Shown here: one piece after another, positions 63,353 through 64,000 of the stretch
Layout: every line of letters begins with the position of its first letter
Position numbering within the stretch: position 1 is the first letter of the stretch
Assembly: GCF_000156335.1 (NCBI RefSeq)
Contig: NZ_DS999213.1
Span: 1,798,810-1,862,809, forward strand
Length of the DNA stretch: 64,000 nucleotides
Origin: Roseobacter sp. GAI101
GTDB lineage: Bacteria > Pseudomonadota > Alphaproteobacteria > Rhodobacterales > Rhodobacteraceae
Reading direction: 5' to 3'
Notes under the pieces: generated by a model
Database searches by the model: none
What the model was told of the DNA's origin: nothing
Seen by the model: only the letters and a program-made list of their open reading frames with translations
Translations under genes and position numbers: made by a program

Positions 63353-64000
63353 GTCAAGGACATCAAGGAACAAGACGTATTCATGGGCGACATGCCTTTG
63401 ATGACCCCGAACGGCACATTTGTCGTGAACGGGACCGAACGCGTGATCGTCAGCCAGATGCACCGGTCTCCCGGTGTGTTCTTTGACCACGACAAGGGCA
63501 AGACACACTCTTCGGGCAAGCTTTTGTTTGCCTGCCGCATCATTCCTTACCGCGGTTCCTGGCTGGATTTCGAATTCGATGCCAAAGACATCGTCTTTGC
63601 CCGGATTGACCGTCGTCGTAAATTGCCTGTCACGACATTGCTCTACGCGCTTGGTCTTGACCAGGAAGCGATCATGGACGCGTATTATGACACCGTCACC
63701 TATACGCTGAAAGCTGGCGAAGGCTGGGTCGCACCATTCTATCCGGACCGTGTCCGTGGCACCCGCCCGACCTACGATTTGATCGATGCCGCAACCGGCG
63801 AAGTCTTGTTCGAAAAGGGCAAGAAAGTAACGCCACGCGCCGTCAAGCAGCTGGTCGATGAGGGCAAGGTGAGCGAACTGGTTCTACCATTCGAGCACAT
63901 TGTCGGCAAATTTGCGGCACGCGACATCATCAACGAAGAAACCGGTGCGATCTATGTCGAACCCGGCGACGAGATGACGTTGGAATACGACAAGGACGGC
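63353..64000 (+). CDS. rpoB: RNA polymerase beta subunit, internal fragment (5' end missing; runs off window)
   Basis: From about codon GTC at 63353 the frame encodes an alphaproteobacterial RpoB starting near residue 110-120 of the E. coli protein: [18 protein letters not shown], then [33 protein letters not shown] and [17 protein letters not shown]. The frame is intact to the window end. All of the N-terminal region (more than 100 residues), the ribosome-binding site and the usual rplJL genes are absent. Upstream, in the same frame, is transposase sequence. The piece is either a displaced rpoB fragment or the result of an incorrect assembly join. Confidence 0.9.

Noticed and set aside
63203..64000. 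A genuine transposase-RpoB fusion protein
   Set aside because: The frame is continuous, but such a protein has no known precedent and both partners are truncated; a join artefact or rearrangement is a simpler explanation.
1..64000. CRISPR arrays, tRNA or rRNA genes, prophage or complete insertion sequences
   Set aside because: No regularly spaced direct repeats, cloverleaf-like genes, phage structural genes or paired terminal repeats were seen while reading the window. A covariance-model search would settle small RNAs.

Overview
The window is GC-rich, densely coded DNA from an alphaproteobacterium, most likely a marine Rhodobacteraceae (Roseobacter group) member. The evidence is a complete sox thiosulfate-oxidation locus in the order seen in that group, an frcBCAK fructose-type ABC locus, many 4-base stop/start overlaps, and an alphaproteobacterial-type rpoB fragment at the right edge. 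No rRNA, tRNA, CRISPR array or intact insertion sequence was seen.

Layout. 1-1.4 kb: end of a polysaccharide locus (family 2 glycosyltransferase tail, UDP-glucuronate decarboxylase) closed by a strong terminator. 2.0-4.5 kb: large MscS-type channel. 4.6-7.7 kb: ThDP-dependent enzyme plus acyl-CoA ligase pair. 7.8-22.9 kb: sulfur island with a SulP permease, persulfide-dioxygenase-like protein, two exported metallo-beta-lactamase-fold proteins, DUF302 protein, soxVWXYZABCD on the minus strand and soxSRT on the plus strand. Three promoter regions in this island carry ATTC-N8-GAAT-like dyads suited to the ArsR-family repressor SoxR. 22.9-27.8 kb: ROK regulator and frcBCAK, with a perfect palindromic operator between them. 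27.8-29.0 kb: topoisomerase IB and a DUF2945 protein. 29.1-35.1 kb: an SsuABC-type transporter divergent from a self-contained reductive dehalogenase fused to an NAD(P)H/flavin/2Fe-2S reductase. 35.0-36.8 kb: UDP-glucuronate epimerase-like protein and ribulose-phosphate 3-epimerase. 36.9-45.0 kb: an IclR-headed acyl-CoA catabolic operon resembling the pim (dicarboxylate) operon. 45.1-51.6 kb: methyltransferase and a four-gene peptide-type ABC transporter. 51.8-55.0 kb: Tat-exported MBL protein and a second large MscS-type channel. 55.2-62.5 kb: a tightly coupled seven-gene glycan operon (nucleotide-sugar dehydrogenase, four GT-B glycosyltransferases, histidine phosphatase, deacetylase-like protein) whose product I cannot name. 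62.5-64 kb: a PhnA-like protein, a frameshifted REP-associated transposase, and an abrupt in-frame switch into the middle of rpoB.

How the genes work together. The sulfur island would take up and oxidise thiosulfate and related sulfur in the periplasm (SoxXA, SoxYZ, SoxB, SoxCD), with SoxV/SoxW/SoxS supplying reductant, SoxT importing a sulfur species and SoxR sensing it. The fused dehalogenase beside its own ABC importer looks like an aerobic catabolic dehalogenation module and is the most striking system in the window. The glycan operon is the best candidate for an undescribed pathway. The rpoB junction at about 63.35 kb is either a real rearrangement or, more likely, an assembly join, and it should be resolved before anything near the right edge is trusted.
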